NCBI GenBank assembly: GCA_025210295.1
Contig: JAOASC010000012.1
Coordinates: 1-53,463 of the forward strand
Source of the DNA: Flavobacteriales bacterium
GTDB lineage: Bacteria > Bacteroidota > Bacteroidia > Flavobacteriales_D > Parvicellaceae
DNA: 53,463 nt
Direction of reading: 5' to 3'
This document shows positions 27,890 through 37,784 of the stretch, in pieces (the first letter of the stretch is position 1; every line of letters starts with the position of its first letter). Position numbers and translations under genes: made by a program. The notes beneath the pieces are model-generated. The model was not told the DNA's origin. It did no database searches and was given only the letters and a program-made list of their open reading frames with translations.

Positions 27890-29727
27890 TAGTGTTTAAA
27901 ATCAGAATCTTTTGTTAAGATAATAGCGTCTAAAATTCGTCGTTCTTTTTTCTTTCCTCGTTCAGATAATTGACCTTTTAGATATTTTTCAATCATAACA
28001 CTTGCTATAGGAGCTGCCCAAGTTCCTCCCCAAGTTCCATACTCTACGTATACAGCAATGGCAATTTTTGGGTTTTCTTTAGGGGCAAATGCTATAAAGA
28101 CAGAGTGATCATTAAAACTTTTGTTTTCCACTGTTCCTGTTTTTCCACACACAGCAATGCTATCAATTTGTGCTTGTCTAGCAGTACCACTCAAAACCAC
28201 TTGTTCCATAGCATCTCTTACTGGCGTAAAGAATGCTGAATCAACTACAGTATAATGCCTTTCTTTAAAAATCTCTTTTTTGTCTCCGTGTTCTCCAATT
28301 TTTTTAACCAAGTGTGGAGTGTAATAATAGCCTTTGTTGGCTAAAATTGCCGCTAAATTAGCCATTTGAAGAGGAGAAACACCAATCTCTCCTTCCCCAA
28401 TACTGTTGGAGTAAATTGTGCTAAATGCCCAACGATTCTGACCATACCACTTATCATAAAATGTTGTGTCGGGAATATTACCACTTTTTACTCCTGGTAT
28501 ATCCGAGTCAAATTTAGTTCCTAAACCAAAACTCATAATAGATTTCCTCCATTTGGTTAAACCTATCCTACTATCTTTAAATATAGAATTCGCTTCTCCT
28601 CGCATGATTAATCGTTTATACACTTGATAGAAATAAGGGTTGCATGAGTGCTTAATGGCTATACCAACATTAGAGGGGTGTTCGTGATTATGACAGCCAA
28701 TGAGTGATTTGTTACAAGTAAATCCAGAATTTTCGGTGATTACCCCTTCTTGCATGGCCACAAGTGCTTGTACAAGCTTAAAGATAGAGCCTGGTCGATA
28801 ATTGGAATTGTATACCCCTCTATTTAATAAGGGTTTAAGTGAGTCATTTTTACTCAATTCAGACCAAGTTTTAGCAAAGTCTCTCCCTACTAACCCACGA
28901 GGGGAGTAGGTTGGTGCTGAAACCATGGATAGAATTTCTCCAGAAGACGGTTCGATAGCTACAATACAGCCAATTTTATTTTGCATCAATTGTTCTCCAT
29001 ATTTTTGAAGTTGTAAGTCAATGCTACTGTAGAGTTTTTTCCCCTCTTCAGCATATTCTGTATTAAGCGCAGTAGTTTCGTTTCCTAATCGATCTCTAAG
29101 GTATTTTAAAGAACCACGTTTTCCTCGTAGTTCATATTCATAAGTTCGTTCAAGCCCTGTAATCCCAATATAGTCATCCATAAGGTAATAAGGTTCATCT
29201 TTTTGCTGGTCCTTGGCGTATTGTTCGGCACTGATTTTTCTGATATAACCTAAAATATGTCCTCCAACATCGTGAGGGTATCCGCGTTGTGTATTCTTTT
29301 TGGTCTCAAAGCCCTTGTAATGTTTTAACTTTGTGATAATGGCTCCATAATCTTCCTGAGAGACCCCCTCAATAAAGACTGAGGCTTTGTAGGGAGCGTA
29401 ATTTCTAGCTTTTTTTAAACGTTTGTCAAAATCTGGTCTAGTAAGCCCTAAAACTTTACACAATTCAAGCGTATCTAGCTCACCTATTTTATTAGGGGTA
29501 ACCCAGATATCGTAGACTTGATTAGCGATGACTAAAAGTTCTCCATTTCTGTCATAAATAAGTCCTCTAGAGGGTTTAATGACCTTTTGGCTATGTGTAA
29601 TTTTTTCTGCTCGGTCTATCCATTTGTCGTCCAATACTTGAATGTATAATAAACGGGAAATAAATATTATTCCCATAAACAGCATAATCAATATCACTAC
29701 CCATCGTCTACCTTGGTATGGATCCAT
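27889..29727 (-). CDS. mrdA: Penicillin-binding protein 2 (elongasome transpeptidase)
   Basis: The 612-residue class B PBP has an N-terminal membrane anchor (WVVILIMLFMGIIFISRLLY), a pedestal/dimerisation domain (SRGLIYDRNGELLVIANQVY) and a transpeptidase domain. The domain carries catalytic Ser314 in RPGSIFKLVQ, an SCN motif at 361-363 and a CGKTGT box. It cross-links peptidoglycan for rod elongation with RodA. It overlaps rodA by one base and follows mreD with a 1-base gap, so the operon is compact. Confidence 0.95.
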   Translation of the reverse strand: MDPYQGRRWVVILIMLFMGIIFISRLLYIQVLDDKWIDRAEKITHSQKVIKPSRGLIYDRNGELLVIANQVYDIWVTPNKIGELDTLELCKVLGLTRPDFDKRLKKARNYAPYKASVFIEGVSQEDYGAIITKLKHYKGFETKKNTQRGYPHDVGGHILGYIRKISAEQYAKDQQKDEPYYLMDDYIGITGLERTYEYELRGKRGSLKYLRDRLGNETTALNTEYAEEGKKLYSSIDLQLQKYGEQLMQNKIGCIVAIEPSSGEILSMVSAPTYSPRGLVGRDFAKTWSELSKNDSLKPLLNRGVYNSNYRPGSIFKLVQALVAMQEGVITENSGFTCNKSLIGCHNHEHPSNVGIAIKHSCNPYFYQVYKRLIMRGEANSIFKDSRIGLTKWRKSIMSFGLGTKFDSDIPGVKSGNIPDTTFYDKWYGQNRWAFSTIYSNSIGEGEIGVSPLQMANLAAILANKGYYYTPHLVKKIGEHGDKKEIFKERHYTVVDSAFFTPVRDAMEQVVLSGTARQAQIDSIAVCGKTGTVENKSFNDHSVFIAFAPKENPKIAIAVYVEYGTWGGTWAAPIASVMIEKYLKGQLSERGKKKERRILDAIILTKDSDFKH

Positions 29728-29728
29728 A

Positions 29729-30244
29729 TTATTGTTTTTTTATGGTTAAATATTGATACAGAGCGGAGAGAATAATTGCCGCTACAGTAGAGGCTAGTGC
29801 TTTTATAAAAACACTTAAAGTAGCTTGGTAGTTTAGCGATTCAAATGCAAAGTAGGTAAGGTGAAAACTCAATAATAATAACGAAGAGTATAAGATGTAC
29901 TGTCCTGAAGGTAGTGATGTGACATTGGGAGAAAAGAATGATTCAAAACCTTCTCTTGGGGAAATAAGTCTAAGAATATAAGGTCTCAAAAAAGCAATAA
30001 TAAGCATTGCAGAAGCATTAATTCCTAAGGTGTTATGGAAAGCATCGAGTATAATTCCAAATAGAAAACCAACCAATAATAGTCGAGGACCTCTCCAGCT
30101 TACAGGTAGAATTAGAATACTAGTTCCTAAAACAATAGGGTTGATATATGGATTAAGCGCTCCAAAACTTATTTGGTCAATAACCAAAACCTGAACCATT
30201 AATAGGCCGATAAAATGGAAAATATGTTGAATTGAATTACTCAT
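29729..30244 (-). CDS. mreD: MreD-like rod shape membrane protein
   Basis: The 171-residue protein has about five hydrophobic segments and no soluble domain. Sequence conservation in MreD is weak, so the call rests on position between mreC and mrdA, length and topology. The start overlaps the mreC end by 8 bp. MreD is an inner-membrane part of the elongasome that modulates MreC and PBP2. Confidence 0.85.
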   Translation of the reverse strand: MSNSIQHIFHFIGLLMVQVLVIDQISFGALNPYINPIVLGTSILILPVSWRGPRLLLVGFLFGIILDAFHNTLGINASAMLIIAFLRPYILRLISPREGFESFFSPNVTSLPSGQYILYSSLLLLSFHLTYFAFESLNYQATLSVFIKALASTVAAIILSALYQYLTIKKQ

Positions 30245-31076
30245 TGATTTCCTCCGAATTTATCAGTTGTTTTAATTCTATTCTATTGATGTCGTCAACA
30301 ATAAAAACACTATAAACATCATTGAAACCTTCAGTTAGTTGTACAGTGATTAATTGTGTTCCTTTACCAGGTATTTCTTCCGTTTTTTGAACCGTTCCAA
30401 TTAACTCTCCTTTAGGGAAAAAACCATCTCCGCCTGTAGTAATAATCGTATCACCTGCTTGAACAGGGATAAAATCTGATATGTCATTTAAGGTGGCTGT
30501 TTGCCAATTGTCTGTTGATTCCCACGTTAGGAGACCAAATGACTGAGAAGATTGATGTCGAACAGCTAATTCAAATTTGGGATGAATAATAGGAAGTACA
30601 GTAGAGTAATGCTCACTGCAAGCAACAGTATACCCAAGAATACCTTTTGTTCCTATTACCCCCATATTCTTTGTTAAACCATTTGCTTTTCCCTTGTTGA
30701 TCGTCAGAAAGTTATAACGTTTGTCTTTGGTTGACCGAATCACAGAAGCAGATTGAAAACGGTATTGTTGCAGGTAAACCGTGTCCTCTTTCAAAGAAAA
30801 ATAGTTGCCAATAACATTCCCGCTTCCTTTTATTTTTTCTTGTAAAACTCTGTTTTGAACCCTTAATAATTCGATTTCCTTTTTTAAACTAAAATATTGT
30901 TCAATAGTATTAGAAGCATTATAGATTTCGCCTATAAACCGATTAGAAGAGTTGGCAAATTGGGAATGTTGATAAGGATTGTTTTTAGAAAAGATCAATA
31001 TCATGCAGATCAACTGTAGTATCAAAAAGATAAAAACAGTACTATATTTTTGAAAAAACTTAAAAATATTTTGCAT
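30237..31076 (-). CDS. mreC: Rod shape-determining protein MreC
   Basis: The 279-residue protein has one N-terminal membrane helix (FLILQLICMILIFS), a coiled coil (residues about 60-85) and a periplasmic beta domain typical of MreC (INKGKANGLTKNMGVIGTKG, GDTIITTGGDGFFPKGELIG). It links MreB to the PBP2-RodA synthase. It lies 81 bases after mreB and overlaps mreD. Confidence 0.93.
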   Translation of the reverse strand: MQNIFKFFQKYSTVFIFLILQLICMILIFSKNNPYQHSQFANSSNRFIGEIYNASNTIEQYFSLKKEIELLRVQNRVLQEKIKGSGNVIGNYFSLKEDTVYLQQYRFQSASVIRSTKDKRYNFLTINKGKANGLTKNMGVIGTKGILGYTVACSEHYSTVLPIIHPKFELAVRHQSSQSFGLLTWESTDNWQTATLNDISDFIPVQAGDTIITTGGDGFFPKGELIGTVQKTEEIPGKGTQLITVQLTEGFNDVYSVFIVDDINRIELKQLINSEEINE

Positions 31077-31101
31077 GGTTCTACTTCACTCTTTACACGG
31101 A

Positions 31102-31136
31102 AAAAGCCGTATTAATATACAGCTTTTGTCAACTTA
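31102..31136 (-). terminator. Weak hairpin between mreB and mreC
   Basis: An imperfect inverted repeat (AAAAGC-CG-TAT paired with ATA-CA-GCTTTT, with a 2-base internal mismatch) lies in the mreB-mreC gap and ends in T residues on the minus strand. It could attenuate transcription so that mreB is made in excess over mreCD; this is inference. Confidence 0.35.
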
Positions 31137-31157
31137 AATTTAGGTTGTTCTTAATGT

Positions 31158-32183
31158 TTATTGTTTGATTAAGAACTGGTACTTATCAATGTTCTTTAAT
31201 GCAATTCCTGTACCTCTCGCAACAGCTCTTAAAGGATCCTCAGCAATATGAACAGGAAGTTTAGTTTTTTCTGAAATACGTTTGTCCAATCCTCTCAACA
31301 TTGAGCCTCCGCCAGCTAAGTATATCCCTGTTTTGTAAATGTCAGCAGATAACTCTGGAGGTGTCATTTCTAAGGCATTCATAATCGCCTCTTCAATTTT
31401 GGCTATGGACTTATCTAAACAGTGTGCAATTTCTTGGTAAGTCACATAAATTTCTTTTGGAATACCCGTCATCAAATCTCGTCCACGAACAGGGAAGTCT
31501 TCAGGTGGATTTTCTAACTCTGTTACAGCAGCACCAACTTCAATTTTAATTTGTTCAGCAGTTCGCTCACCAATTAAAATATTGTGTTGACGTCTCATGT
31601 ATTCTTCGATATCTCCAGTAAAATCGTCACCAGCAACACGGATAGATTTGTCACAGACAATTCCTCCCAATGCAATGACTGCAATTTCAGAAGTTCCTCC
31701 ACCTATATCAATAATCATGTTACCCATAGGTTCTTCAACATCCACTCCAATTCCAATTGCTGCAGCCATAGGTTCATGAATCAAATAAACTTCTTTTCCA
31801 CCTGCATGCTCAGCAGAATCTTGAACGGCTCTTTTTTCTACTTCAGTAATACCTGAGGGGATACAGATTACCATTCTTAAAGAAGGTTGTATAATTTGAC
31901 GTTTAGAGCTAATCATTTTGATCATTCCTCTAATCATGTGTTCAGCGGCATGGAAGTCGGCAATTACTCCATCGCGAAGCGGACGAACAGTTTTGATGTT
32001 TTCATGAGTTTTACCATGCATCTGTTGAGCTTTTCGTCCAATTCCAATTATTTTATTGGTGGTACGGTCTATTGCTACGATAGAGGGCTCGTCAACCACT
32101 ACTTTATCGTTTTGGATAATCAGTGTGTTGGCTGTTCCTAAATCAATTGCTATTTCTTGTGTAAATACGTTAAATAATCCCAT
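31158..32183 (-). CDS. mreB: Rod shape-determining protein MreB
   Basis: The 341-residue actin homologue polymerises under the inner membrane and guides the elongasome. Motifs seen include AIDLGTANTLI (phosphate 1), NMIIDIGGGTSEIAVIALGG (phosphate 2) and IYLAGGGSMLRGLD (adenosine). At the N-terminus, MGLFNVFTQEIAIDLG could insert in the membrane. It begins the shape-gene run and lies 21 bases after purH on the same strand, an unusual upstream partner that may simply supply the promoter. Confidence 0.97.
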   Translation of the reverse strand: MGLFNVFTQEIAIDLGTANTLIIQNDKVVVDEPSIVAIDRTTNKIIGIGRKAQQMHGKTHENIKTVRPLRDGVIADFHAAEHMIRGMIKMISSKRQIIQPSLRMVICIPSGITEVEKRAVQDSAEHAGGKEVYLIHEPMAAAIGIGVDVEEPMGNMIIDIGGGTSEIAVIALGGIVCDKSIRVAGDDFTGDIEEYMRRQHNILIGERTAEQIKIEVGAAVTELENPPEDFPVRGRDLMTGIPKEIYVTYQEIAHCLDKSIAKIEEAIMNALEMTPPELSADIYKTGIYLAGGGSMLRGLDKRISEKTKLPVHIAEDPLRAVARGTGIALKNIDKYQFLIKQ

Positions 32184-32204
32184 TATTTGTATTTATTGTG
32201 TTAG

Positions 32205-33734
32205 TTAGTGTTTAAAATGTCTTGTCCCAGTGAAAACCATAGCGATACTGTTTTCATTACAGTAATCAATAGATAGTTGATCTTTAATTGATCCACCTGG
32301 TTGAATAACAGCATTAATCCCCTCTTTTCCTGCAATCTCCACACAATCAGGGAATGGGAAAAAAGCATCTGAAGCCATAACAGCTTCTTTCAAGTCAAAA
32401 CTAAAAGATTTAGCCTTATGAATAGCTTGGTTTAATGCATCTACCCTAGAAGTTTGACCTGTTCCGCTTGCTAATAATTGCTTGTTTTTGGCTAGAACAA
32501 TTGTATTCGATTTCGTATGCTTAGAAATCTTACTAGCAAATTCTAAATCTGTCAATTGATTTTCAGAAGGTGCAAGCGTTGTTGCTTTTTGAAAGTCTTC
32601 CTTTCGATCAGTAATACTGTCTTTTTCTTGGTAAAGAACACCATTTAGTAGGGTTCTAATTTGTGTTTTTGGAAAGTCAATGTCTTTTTGAATCAATAAA
32701 ATTCTATTCTTTTTGCTTTTTAATAATTCCAAAGCTTCCTCGTCAAAACTTGGAGCAATCACCACTTCACAAAATAGTTTGTTAACCTCTTCTGCTGTAG
32801 CAATATCAATCGTCTTGTTGGTGATTAAAATCCCACCAAAAGCAGAAACTGGGTCTCCTGCCAATGCCGCTAGATAGGCTTCTTTTACAGTTGGTCTGGT
32901 TGCTATTCCACAAGCATTATTGTGTTTTAGAATAGCGAAAGTTGGTTCCTCGTTTTTAAACTCTTGCATTAGAGATACAGCAGCATCTACATCCAGTAGG
33001 TTGTTGTAACTTAATTCTTTTCCATGTAGTTTGTCAAAAAGTTCTGAAAGATTACCGTAGAAAACCCCTTTTTGATGAGGGTTCTCCCCATATCTTAAAA
33101 CGGTTGAATCGAGTATGCTTTCTTTTAGAACTTCATCGTTATTCCCGTTGAAATATTTAAAAATCTCTGTATCATAATGAGAAGAAACATTAAATGCAGC
33201 AGTAGCAAAGTGCTTTCTGATCTCTTCTGTCGTCTCTCCGTTTTGTTCTGTTAAAATTTGTAACAAATCCTCATACTGGTTTTTGGAAGAAACAATTACA
33301 ACATCTTTGTAGTTTTTAGCGGCGGCTCTAATTAAAGAAATTCCTCCAATATCAATTTTTTCGATAATAGCTTCATGACTTGCGCCAGATGCAACAGTGT
33401 CTTCAAATGGATATAAATCAACAATGACTAAATCAATTTCAGGGATTTGATATTCCTCTAGTTGAGCAACGTCGTTATCCAAATCTCTTCGGCTCAAAAT
33501 ACCACCAAACACTTTAGGATGTAGGGTTTTTACTCTTCCTCCCAATATTGATGGGTAACTGGTTAAGTCTTCTACTCTAGAAACTGAACATCCTTGTGCC
33601 TCGATGTATTGCTGAGTACCTCCAGTTGAGAAGATTTCTACGTTTAATTGATCAAGTGTTTTTACGATTTTATCTAAGTTTTCTTTGTTAAAAACAGAGA
33701 TTAATGCCTTTTTGATTTGTTTTTTTTGGCTCAT
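32205..33734 (-). CDS. purH: Bifunctional AICAR transformylase / IMP cyclohydrolase
   Basis: The 509-residue enzyme catalyses the last two steps of IMP synthesis in the cytoplasm. The N-terminal MGS-like cyclohydrolase domain shows ALISVFNKENLDKIV, FSTGGTQQYIEAQG and YPSILGGRVKTLHPKVFGGI. The C-terminal transformylase domain has LRYGENPHQKGVFYG, LKHNNACGIA, SDAFFPFPDCVEIAGKEGI and a terminal MVFTGTRHFKH. It is 21 bp upstream of mreB and in the same direction, so purH and the shape genes may be co-transcribed. Confidence 0.96.
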   Translation of the reverse strand: MSQKKQIKKALISVFNKENLDKIVKTLDQLNVEIFSTGGTQQYIEAQGCSVSRVEDLTSYPSILGGRVKTLHPKVFGGILSRRDLDNDVAQLEEYQIPEIDLVIVDLYPFEDTVASGASHEAIIEKIDIGGISLIRAAAKNYKDVVIVSSKNQYEDLLQILTEQNGETTEEIRKHFATAAFNVSSHYDTEIFKYFNGNNDEVLKESILDSTVLRYGENPHQKGVFYGNLSELFDKLHGKELSYNNLLDVDAAVSLMQEFKNEEPTFAILKHNNACGIATRPTVKEAYLAALAGDPVSAFGGILITNKTIDIATAEEVNKLFCEVVIAPSFDEEALELLKSKKNRILLIQKDIDFPKTQIRTLLNGVLYQEKDSITDRKEDFQKATTLAPSENQLTDLEFASKISKHTKSNTIVLAKNKQLLASGTGQTSRVDALNQAIHKAKSFSFDLKEAVMASDAFFPFPDCVEIAGKEGINAVIQPGGSIKDQLSIDYCNENSIAMVFTGTRHFKH

Positions 33735-33957
33735 TTTGATTTAGAAACTAGCGTTGTGATGATTGCAAGTTGTAAATATAAAAACTATTTCCTTAATAAT
33801 AATGGGCGTTTTAGTGGTGTAGCTTTCATTGTTAACAACTAAAATCAAATGTTTATAATTAAAATATTTTATTCCAATTCTGAAAATCTATCATTGCTAA
33901 ATTTTTATTAATCAAATTACAATTGTATATTCGCGGACTTAAAATTTTTTATATAGA

Positions 33958-36162
33958 ATGGCAGTAATTGGAAAAATTAGAGAAAAGTCAACCTTACTGG
34001 TGATTTTCGTAGGTCTAGGATTACTATTGTTTATTATCCCTTTTGATAGAATATCTAGCTATTTTTATGGGACTGGTGAACAACCAATAGGTAGTATCGA
34101 CGGGAAGCCAATGATGGATTCAGAGTGGCACTACAACTACAAAGTCGACAGTACTATTAGTGTGTATAGACAACAGTATATGCAGGCTGGTCAGGTGTTG
34201 GTTTTAGACGAACAACAAAACGATCAAATAAAGAACAGTGTTTGGAGCCAAATGGTTGTGGGAACGTTGTTTGGAAAACAATTAGCTGAAGTCAATTTAG
34301 GTGTAGGAAATAAAGAGCTGAATGATGTTTTGATTTATGGAGAGGAGCCTTCAAAGGTGATTCAAGATATGTTTACATTTAACGGAAAGTTCGAAAAAGA
34401 TTCTGTAAAGCCAGGAATTGATAGAGTGTTAGTTGGTGGTAAAGGGGCGAAAGCATGGTTGTATAGCAATGTTGAGCAACCAATCAAAACACAACGCTTA
34501 AGAGATAAGTATACTAAAATGGCAAAATTTGGAGCTTATGCTACCAATCAAGAAGCAAAACGTAAATTTATTGAAAAAAATACAAAGGCATCTGTGAGGT
34601 ATGCTTTTAAAGAGTTTAGTACAATTCCAGATTCTTTAGTAACAGTATCTGATGCTGATTTAAAAGCGTATTATGATGCGCACAAAAATGAAAAGAAATG
34701 GGAGCAAGAAACAGAAATCAGAACAATTGACTTTGTTACGTTTAAAGTGACGCCTTCTGAAGAAGATAAAGCTCAGGCTTTAGCAGAAATGGAACGTAAA
34801 AAACAAGCGTTTGCTAAAACGACGAATGATTCTTTGTTTGTGGCTAATAATGCTGAGACTGCAATTGGTGCTGCTCAACAAAGACAAAATCAAATACAAT
34901 TAAATGTTGTTGATGTATTGCCGACTGAACCTTATAAACCAGGTAGTGGTAGTTTTTCTGTTACAACTGATGAGCAAATAACAGCAGCTCAAAAAGGAGC
35001 GGTTATTGGTCCTGTTGTTGAAGGAAATAAAATTCAATTGATTAAAGTGAGAGACGTTGTTACTAAAAACGAAGTAACAGTTCGTCATATTTTAGTTTCG
35101 GCAAAAGAAGGAGATGCTGATTTTGATAAGAAAAAAGCATTTGCTGATAGTTTATTGAGAGTCTTAAAGGCTGATCGTTCAAAATTTGTTGATTTTGTAT
35201 ACGAATACTCAGAAGATCCAGGTTCTAACACACCAGGTAAAGATGGAGAGTATACATTTGATAAAGACATTAACTTTGTTCAAGAGTATAAAGATTTTGG
35301 ATTTAATAAACCTGTTGGAGCTTTAGAGATTGTTAAAACAACTTTTGGATTCCACATTATGGAGAATCTAAAAAGAGGAGACAATGAGTACAAAATGATC
35401 GCGATTGTTGATGCAAATGTAAAGCCAAGTAAAACGACAAGAGATATTGCTTATACTGAAGTTGTGGATGGATTTCATAAGCAAGCAAAAGCAGTTGGTT
35501 TTGAAAAAGCAGCTGAAGAGTTCAATAAAGAGGTTAAAACTGCTGAAAACGTAAGAGTAGAGAGTCCTTATATTGGAGAGCTAGGAAAGAATATGGAACT
35601 TGTAAAATGGAACTTTAACCACAGTGTTGGGAGTGTTTCTGATCCTGAATTCGTTAATGATGAATTATTGGCAGTAACTTCTCTTAAAAGTGAGGTTGGT
35701 GAGGGTGTACCATCTTTTGAGGGAATTAAAGAGCTAATGAGACCTTATGTTCTTAAAGAGAAAAAAGCGGAGTACCTTTTAGGAAAAGTAGGAAGTGCAA
35801 CATCAGTTGATGATGTAGCGAAAGCAATGAATACATTAGCTCAACCAGCTGACATTGATTTGAGTATGAATAATCTGCCAGGTTTAGCTGGAGGTGTTGA
35901 GCCTGAAGTAATCGGAACTATTTTTGCTACAGAAGCTGGAACAACAACAAAGCCATTTAAAGGAAATAATGGAGTTTATGTTGTTGAGGTGACTTCAATA
36001 ACAGCTGCTGCAATTGCTGAGAATCAAGATTATAGTGTAGAAAAGGGAACCTTATTAGGAGAGATTAGAGCAAATGTTGAGGCAAAATTAATCGAGTCAC
36101 TAGCTAAAGCTGCTGACTTTAAGGATTGGAGAATGAAACAACAAATAATTAAAAATAATTAA
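33958..36162 (+). CDS. PpiD/SurA-like periplasmic peptidyl-prolyl isomerase
   Basis: The 734-residue protein is anchored by one N-terminal helix (STLLVIFVGLGLLLFIIPF), followed by a SurA_N/PpiD-like chaperone region. A parvulin domain covers about residues 375-475 (EVTVRHILVSAKEGDADFDK, EYSEDPGSNTPGKDGEYTFD, FGFHIMENL). Proteins of this kind sit in the inner membrane facing the periplasm and assist the folding of envelope proteins. It is monocistronic: a terminator follows directly, and the opposite-strand purH starts upstream. Confidence 0.9.
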   Translation: MAVIGKIREKSTLLVIFVGLGLLLFIIPFDRISSYFYGTGEQPIGSIDGKPMMDSEWHYNYKVDSTISVYRQQYMQAGQVLVLDEQQNDQIKNSVWSQMVVGTLFGKQLAEVNLGVGNKELNDVLIYGEEPSKVIQDMFTFNGKFEKDSVKPGIDRVLVGGKGAKAWLYSNVEQPIKTQRLRDKYTKMAKFGAYATNQEAKRKFIEKNTKASVRYAFKEFSTIPDSLVTVSDADLKAYYDAHKNEKKWEQETEIRTIDFVTFKVTPSEEDKAQALAEMERKKQAFAKTTNDSLFVANNAETAIGAAQQRQNQIQLNVVDVLPTEPYKPGSGSFSVTTDEQITAAQKGAVIGPVVEGNKIQLIKVRDVVTKNEVTVRHILVSAKEGDADFDKKKAFADSLLRVLKADRSKFVDFVYEYSEDPGSNTPGKDGEYTFDKDINFVQEYKDFGFNKPVGALEIVKTTFGFHIMENLKRGDNEYKMIAIVDANVKPSKTTRDIAYTEVVDGFHKQAKAVGFEKAAEEFNKEVKTAENVRVESPYIGELGKNMELVKWNFNHSVGSVSDPEFVNDELLAVTSLKSEVGEGVPSFEGIKELMRPYVLKEKKAEYLLGKVGSATSVDDVAKAMNTLAQPADIDLSMNNLPGLAGGVEPEVIGTIFATEAGTTTKPFKGNNGVYVVEVTSITAAAIAENQDYSVEKGTLLGEIRANVEAKLIESLAKAADFKDWRMKQQIIKNN

Positions 36163-36185
36163 ACGTTGTTGATGTCATAAATTTT

Positions 36186-36220
36186 AAAAAGGAAGATTGG
36201 TTGTTCAATCTTCCTTTTTT
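36186..36220 (+). terminator. Intrinsic terminator after the PpiD-like gene
   Basis: A 14-bp perfect stem (AAAAAGGAAGATTG with CAATCTTCCTTTTT) has a 6-base loop and a long T-run. It lies 24 bases after the stop and before the aldehyde dehydrogenase start. Confidence 0.9.
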
Positions 36221-36254
36221 TTTGAATAACTTTAAGCTGATTAAATTAAGAAGC

Positions 36255-37694
36255 ATGCAGATACAAAATTATATAGGAGGAGCGCTAGTAAGTCCGAGTA
36301 GCGATTTGTTTTTAGATAACTATAATCCTGCTCAAGGTAAAGTGTATAGTTATATCCCTGATTCAGAAAAGGAAGATATAGAAAAAGCATATCAGGCAGC
36401 AAAAGAAGCTTTTCCATCATGGAGTAAAACAACAAGAGAGGAGCGTTTTAGAGTGATGATGAAAATAGCTGATCTCATCGAACAAAAACATGATGAATTA
36501 GCTTTAGCCGAATCTATAGATAATGGTAAGCCCGTTAAGTTGGCGCATCATGTAGATATCCCTAGAGCAGCGAGTAATATTCGTTTTTTTGCAACAGCAA
36601 TTATGCATTATGCTTCTGAGAGTCATGATATGAATGGTGTAGCAATAAATTATACCTTGCGTAAACCTATAGGGGTTGTAGGGTGCATCTCACCATGGAA
36701 CTTACCTTTGTATTTGTTTACTTGGAAAATCGCACCAGCATTAGCTGCTGGAAATACAGTTGTTGCTAAACCATCAGAGGTAACTCCAATGACCGCTTAT
36801 TTGTTTTCTAAAATATGTATTGAAGCTGGATTGCCTGAGGGGGTTTTAAATATTGTTCATGGTTTGGGGACAAAAGTTGGAGCAGCGATAACCGAACATC
36901 CAGGAATTAAGGCAATATCATTTACAGGAGGAACAGCAACAGGAAAAGCGATCGCTAAAGTGGCCGCTCCTATGTTTAAAAAGTTGAGTTTGGAGCTAGG
37001 AGGGAAAAATCCGAATATCATCTTTGCAGATTGTGATTTTGAGAATGCCTTAAGAACTTCAGTCATGTCTTCATTTGCTAATCAAGGGCAAATTTGTTTA
37101 TGTGGTTCTCGAATTTTTGTGCAACGACCGATTTACGAAAAGTTTAAAACGGCTTTCGTAGAAAAAGTTAAGAAACTGAAAGTTGGAGATCCTAATGATG
37201 CTTCAAGTAATTTAGGAGCTTTGGTTTCTAAAGAACATCTTCAAAAAGTTTTGGGGTATATTGAATTGGCCAAAGAAGAAGGAGGAATAGTTTTAGCAGG
37301 AGGAGAACAAATTCATTTAGAAGGGGAGTTAAAAGAGGGGAATTATTTAGCTCCAACCGTTATTGAAGGATTAGCGTTTAATTGTAGAACCAATCAAGAA
37401 GAAATATTTGGTCCAGTTGTCACGATTATGCCTTTTGACACCGAAGAAGAAGTATTAACTTATGCCAATAGTACACAATATGGTTTGGCTGCTACCGTTT
37501 GGACGCAAGATGTTACTAAAGCCAATCGAGTTGCTGCACAACTAGAGTCTGGAATCGTCTGGGTCAATTGTTGGTTAGTAAGAGATTTAAGAACGCCATT
37601 TGGAGGAGTTAAAAATAGTGGAGTAGGTCGAGAAGGTGGGTTTAATGCATTAAACTTTTTTACCGAACCGACTAATGTATGTATCAAACTTTAA
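36255..37694 (+). CDS. Aldehyde dehydrogenase, 2-aminomuconate/2-hydroxymuconate semialdehyde dehydrogenase-like
   Basis: This NAD-dependent ALDH of about 479 residues has the usual SPWNLPLYLF, LELGGKNPNIIF and catalytic Cys motif (NQGQICLCGSRI). The C-terminal VNCWLVRDLRTPFGG and FFTEPTNVC stretches are typical of the ALDH8 / 2-aminomuconic-semialdehyde branch (kynurenine or meta-cleavage pathways). No other pathway genes are nearby, so the substrate is tentative. I chose the ATG at 36255; the TTG at 36201 would start inside the terminator loop. Confidence 0.9.
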   Translation: MQIQNYIGGALVSPSSDLFLDNYNPAQGKVYSYIPDSEKEDIEKAYQAAKEAFPSWSKTTREERFRVMMKIADLIEQKHDELALAESIDNGKPVKLAHHVDIPRAASNIRFFATAIMHYASESHDMNGVAINYTLRKPIGVVGCISPWNLPLYLFTWKIAPALAAGNTVVAKPSEVTPMTAYLFSKICIEAGLPEGVLNIVHGLGTKVGAAITEHPGIKAISFTGGTATGKAIAKVAAPMFKKLSLELGGKNPNIIFADCDFENALRTSVMSSFANQGQICLCGSRIFVQRPIYEKFKTAFVEKVKKLKVGDPNDASSNLGALVSKEHLQKVLGYIELAKEEGGIVLAGGEQIHLEGELKEGNYLAPTVIEGLAFNCRTNQEEIFGPVVTIMPFDTEEEVLTYANSTQYGLAATVWTQDVTKANRVAAQLESGIVWVNCWLVRDLRTPFGGVKNSGVGREGGFNALNFFTEPTNVCIKL

Positions 37695-37736
37695 AAAACT
37701 TATTGCGATAAAAAAGCACAAATTGTTAATAGATAA

Positions 37737-37769
37737 TTTGATAAAGAACCACTTCAATAAGTAATTTTG
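37737..37769 (+). promoter_or_regulatory. Bacteroidota promoter (TTTG-N21-TAATTTTG) for the thioesterase
   Basis: TTTG at 37737-37740 and TAATTTTG at 37762-37769 match the Bacteroidota -33/-7 pattern with 21 bases between them. The thioesterase ATG is 15 bases further on. Confidence 0.65.
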
Positions 37770-37784
37770 TAAAAAAGAAAAACT